In this document: piece after piece, positions 6,021-6,761 of the stretch
Layout of the letters: the number at the start of each line of letters is the position of its first letter
Numbering within the stretch: position 1 is the stretch's first letter
NCBI GenBank assembly: GCA_023262195.1
Contig: JALRDM010000352.1
Coordinates: 1 to 6,761 of the forward strand
Length of the DNA: 6,761 bases
Direction of reading: 5' to 3'
DNA from: Salibacteraceae bacterium
Lineage (GTDB): Bacteria; Bacteroidota; Bacteroidia; Flavobacteriales_G; Salibacteraceae
Position numbers and translations under genes: made by a program
Notes under the pieces: generated by a model
Told to the model about the DNA's origin: nothing
Database searches by the model: none
What the model saw: the letters and a program-made list of their open reading frames with translations, nothing else

Positions 6021-6515
6021 ATGGCAGAGAATATTTTGGTTGATCAAAATGCTCCAAAGGCACTTAAATATGAACAACTCATTCCACAGATTAAGGCGTT
6101 AATTGGGGATGAAAAACGAGCGGTATCTGTCTTGTCGAATACTGCCGCTGCGATACATCAAGCATTCGACTTATTATGGACTGGCTTCTACCTTAAGGAT
6201 GATGATATACTTTATTTGGGACCATTTCAAGGGCCAGTAGCATGCATGAGAATAAATGTTGGCAATGGAGTGTGCGGCACCGCGATGGCAAAAAACGAAA
6301 CTATTGTAGTACCTGACGTAGATCAGTTTCCGGGGCATATAGCCTGCAGCACGTTAAGCAAATCGGAAATTGTGGTACCCATTCGAAACAAAGCTGGAGA
6401 AGTATTTGCCGTGCTTGATTTGGACAGCGCTACACTTTCTAATTTCGACCAAGTGGATAGGGATTATTTAGAACAAATTTGTGACTGGCTCGGTGGCTAT
6501 ATCTTTTCGGAATAG
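6021..6515 (+). CDS. msrC: Free methionine-(R)-sulfoxide reductase, GAF-domain (fRMsr)
   Basis: This 164-residue single-GAF-domain protein belongs to the MsrC (E. coli YebR) family. It reduces free methionine-(R)-sulfoxide back to methionine in the cytoplasm using thioredoxin-type reductant, as part of oxidative damage repair. The family signature is clear: FQGPVAC (69-75), GNGVCGTA (81-88), DVDQFPGHIAC (99-109), SEIVVPI (115-121) and LDLDS (132-136). The three cysteines expected for catalysis and resolution are present at C75, C85 and C109, so the enzyme should be active. WTGFY (53-57) is the usual GAF core strand. Length matches the family. The ATG at 6021 gives the normal N-terminus. The gene follows comF in the same direction, and its last 23 bases appear to overlap the start of the next gene, which suggests translational coupling or at least shared transcription. 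Confidence 0.94.
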   Translation: MAENILVDQNAPKALKYEQLIPQIKALIGDEKRAVSVLSNTAAAIHQAFDLLWTGFYLKDDDILYLGPFQGPVACMRINVGNGVCGTAMAKNETIVVPDVDQFPGHIACSTLSKSEIVVPIRNKAGEVFAVLDLDSATLSNFDQVDRDYLEQICDWLGGYIFSE

Positions 6516-6761
6516 CGTATATATATTGGTGGTTGCTGCTATTTGCACCAGTTGTGCGAAGCAATTGAAACCAACTGGAGGAGACATTGATGAAGTGCCT
6601 CCAAAGATTTTGGCTTCTGCACCTGAGAATGAAGCAGTAAACTTTAAAGAGCGCGAAATATCATTTGAATTTGATGAATATATTAAGCTACAAGCAGCTT
6701 CGCAAGAGCTTGTGGTATCGCCTCCTTTAAAGTATCCGGTTGATTTTAAGCTCAAGGGAAA
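6493..6761 (+). CDS. Ig-like-domain lipoprotein, N-terminal part (runs off right edge)
   Basis: A reading frame is open from the stop codon at 6469-6471 to the window end, with 89 whole codons from the chosen start. It has no ATG, so the start is a GTG: 6493 is preferred (MAISFRN then a hydrophobic stretch) and 6481 is also possible. A TTG at 6526 would leave the signal peptide too short. The N-terminus reads as a lipoprotein signal, VYILVVAAICTSC, with probable lipidation at the second cysteine. Then comes PTGGDIDEVPPKI, ENEAVNFKEREISFEFDEYIKL and VSPPLKYP. This pattern is typical of Bacteroidota lipoproteins that open with a bacterial Ig-like (Big_5 type) domain. They are predicted envelope proteins of unknown role, usually several hundred residues long. 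The cysteine at -3 of the lipobox is unusual. The overlap with msrC depends on the start chosen. Confidence 0.75.
   Translation, partial: MAISFRNSVYILVVAAICTSCAKQLKPTGGDIDEVPPKILASAPENEAVNFKEREISFEFDEYIKLQAASQELVVSPPLKYPVDFKLKG

Noticed and set aside
6468..6755. 95-residue minus-strand ORF at the right edge
   Set aside because: It is antisense to the Ig-like lipoprotein start, whose plus frame shows a signal sequence and family motifs.

Overview
The window looks like the chromosome of a Bacteroidota bacterium, most likely in the Flavobacteriales. Three things point there: large secreted proteins ending in a type IX secretion system (T9SS) sorting domain, promoter-like TTG-N20-TAnnTTTG sequences with no clear Shine-Dalgarno sites, and a right-edge lipoprotein of a kind common in this phylum. 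The assignment comes from protein style, not from a database search.

Positions 1-5126 hold a tandem array of three paralogous minus-strand genes. The first is cut by the left edge and keeps only its N-terminal 104 residues. The other two, at 536-2776 (746 aa) and 2934-5126 (730 aa), are complete. Each complete protein runs: Sec signal peptide, an N-terminal beta-rich plus polyglycine module, a CARDB-like segment, three Cys-paired Ig/PKD-like repeats, and a C-terminal T9SS type A sorting domain. They should be exported by Sec, moved across the outer membrane by T9SS, and attached to the surface or released. The N-terminal module closely resembles, from memory, the TNF-like plus glycine-rich ectodomain of the animal receptor kinases ALK and LTK. 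It shares GPTQAQ, GIQ-x-W-x-VP, a GQ-x-G turn, ordered GGGGG blocks and a closing GHG-x-V-x-I strand. This is the most interesting content of the window.

Positions 5127-5264 are a divergent intergenic region with repeated CTAAT motifs and a possible comF promoter. To its right, on the plus strand, come comF (zinc-ribbon phosphoribosyltransferase-fold protein, linked to competence), msrC (free methionine-(R)-sulfoxide reductase, GAF fold, all three expected cysteines present) and the start of an Ig-like-domain lipoprotein that overlaps the end of msrC and runs off the right edge. These are housekeeping-type genes with no visible functional link to the surface-protein array.

No tRNA, rRNA, CRISPR array, insertion sequence or phage gene is visible.
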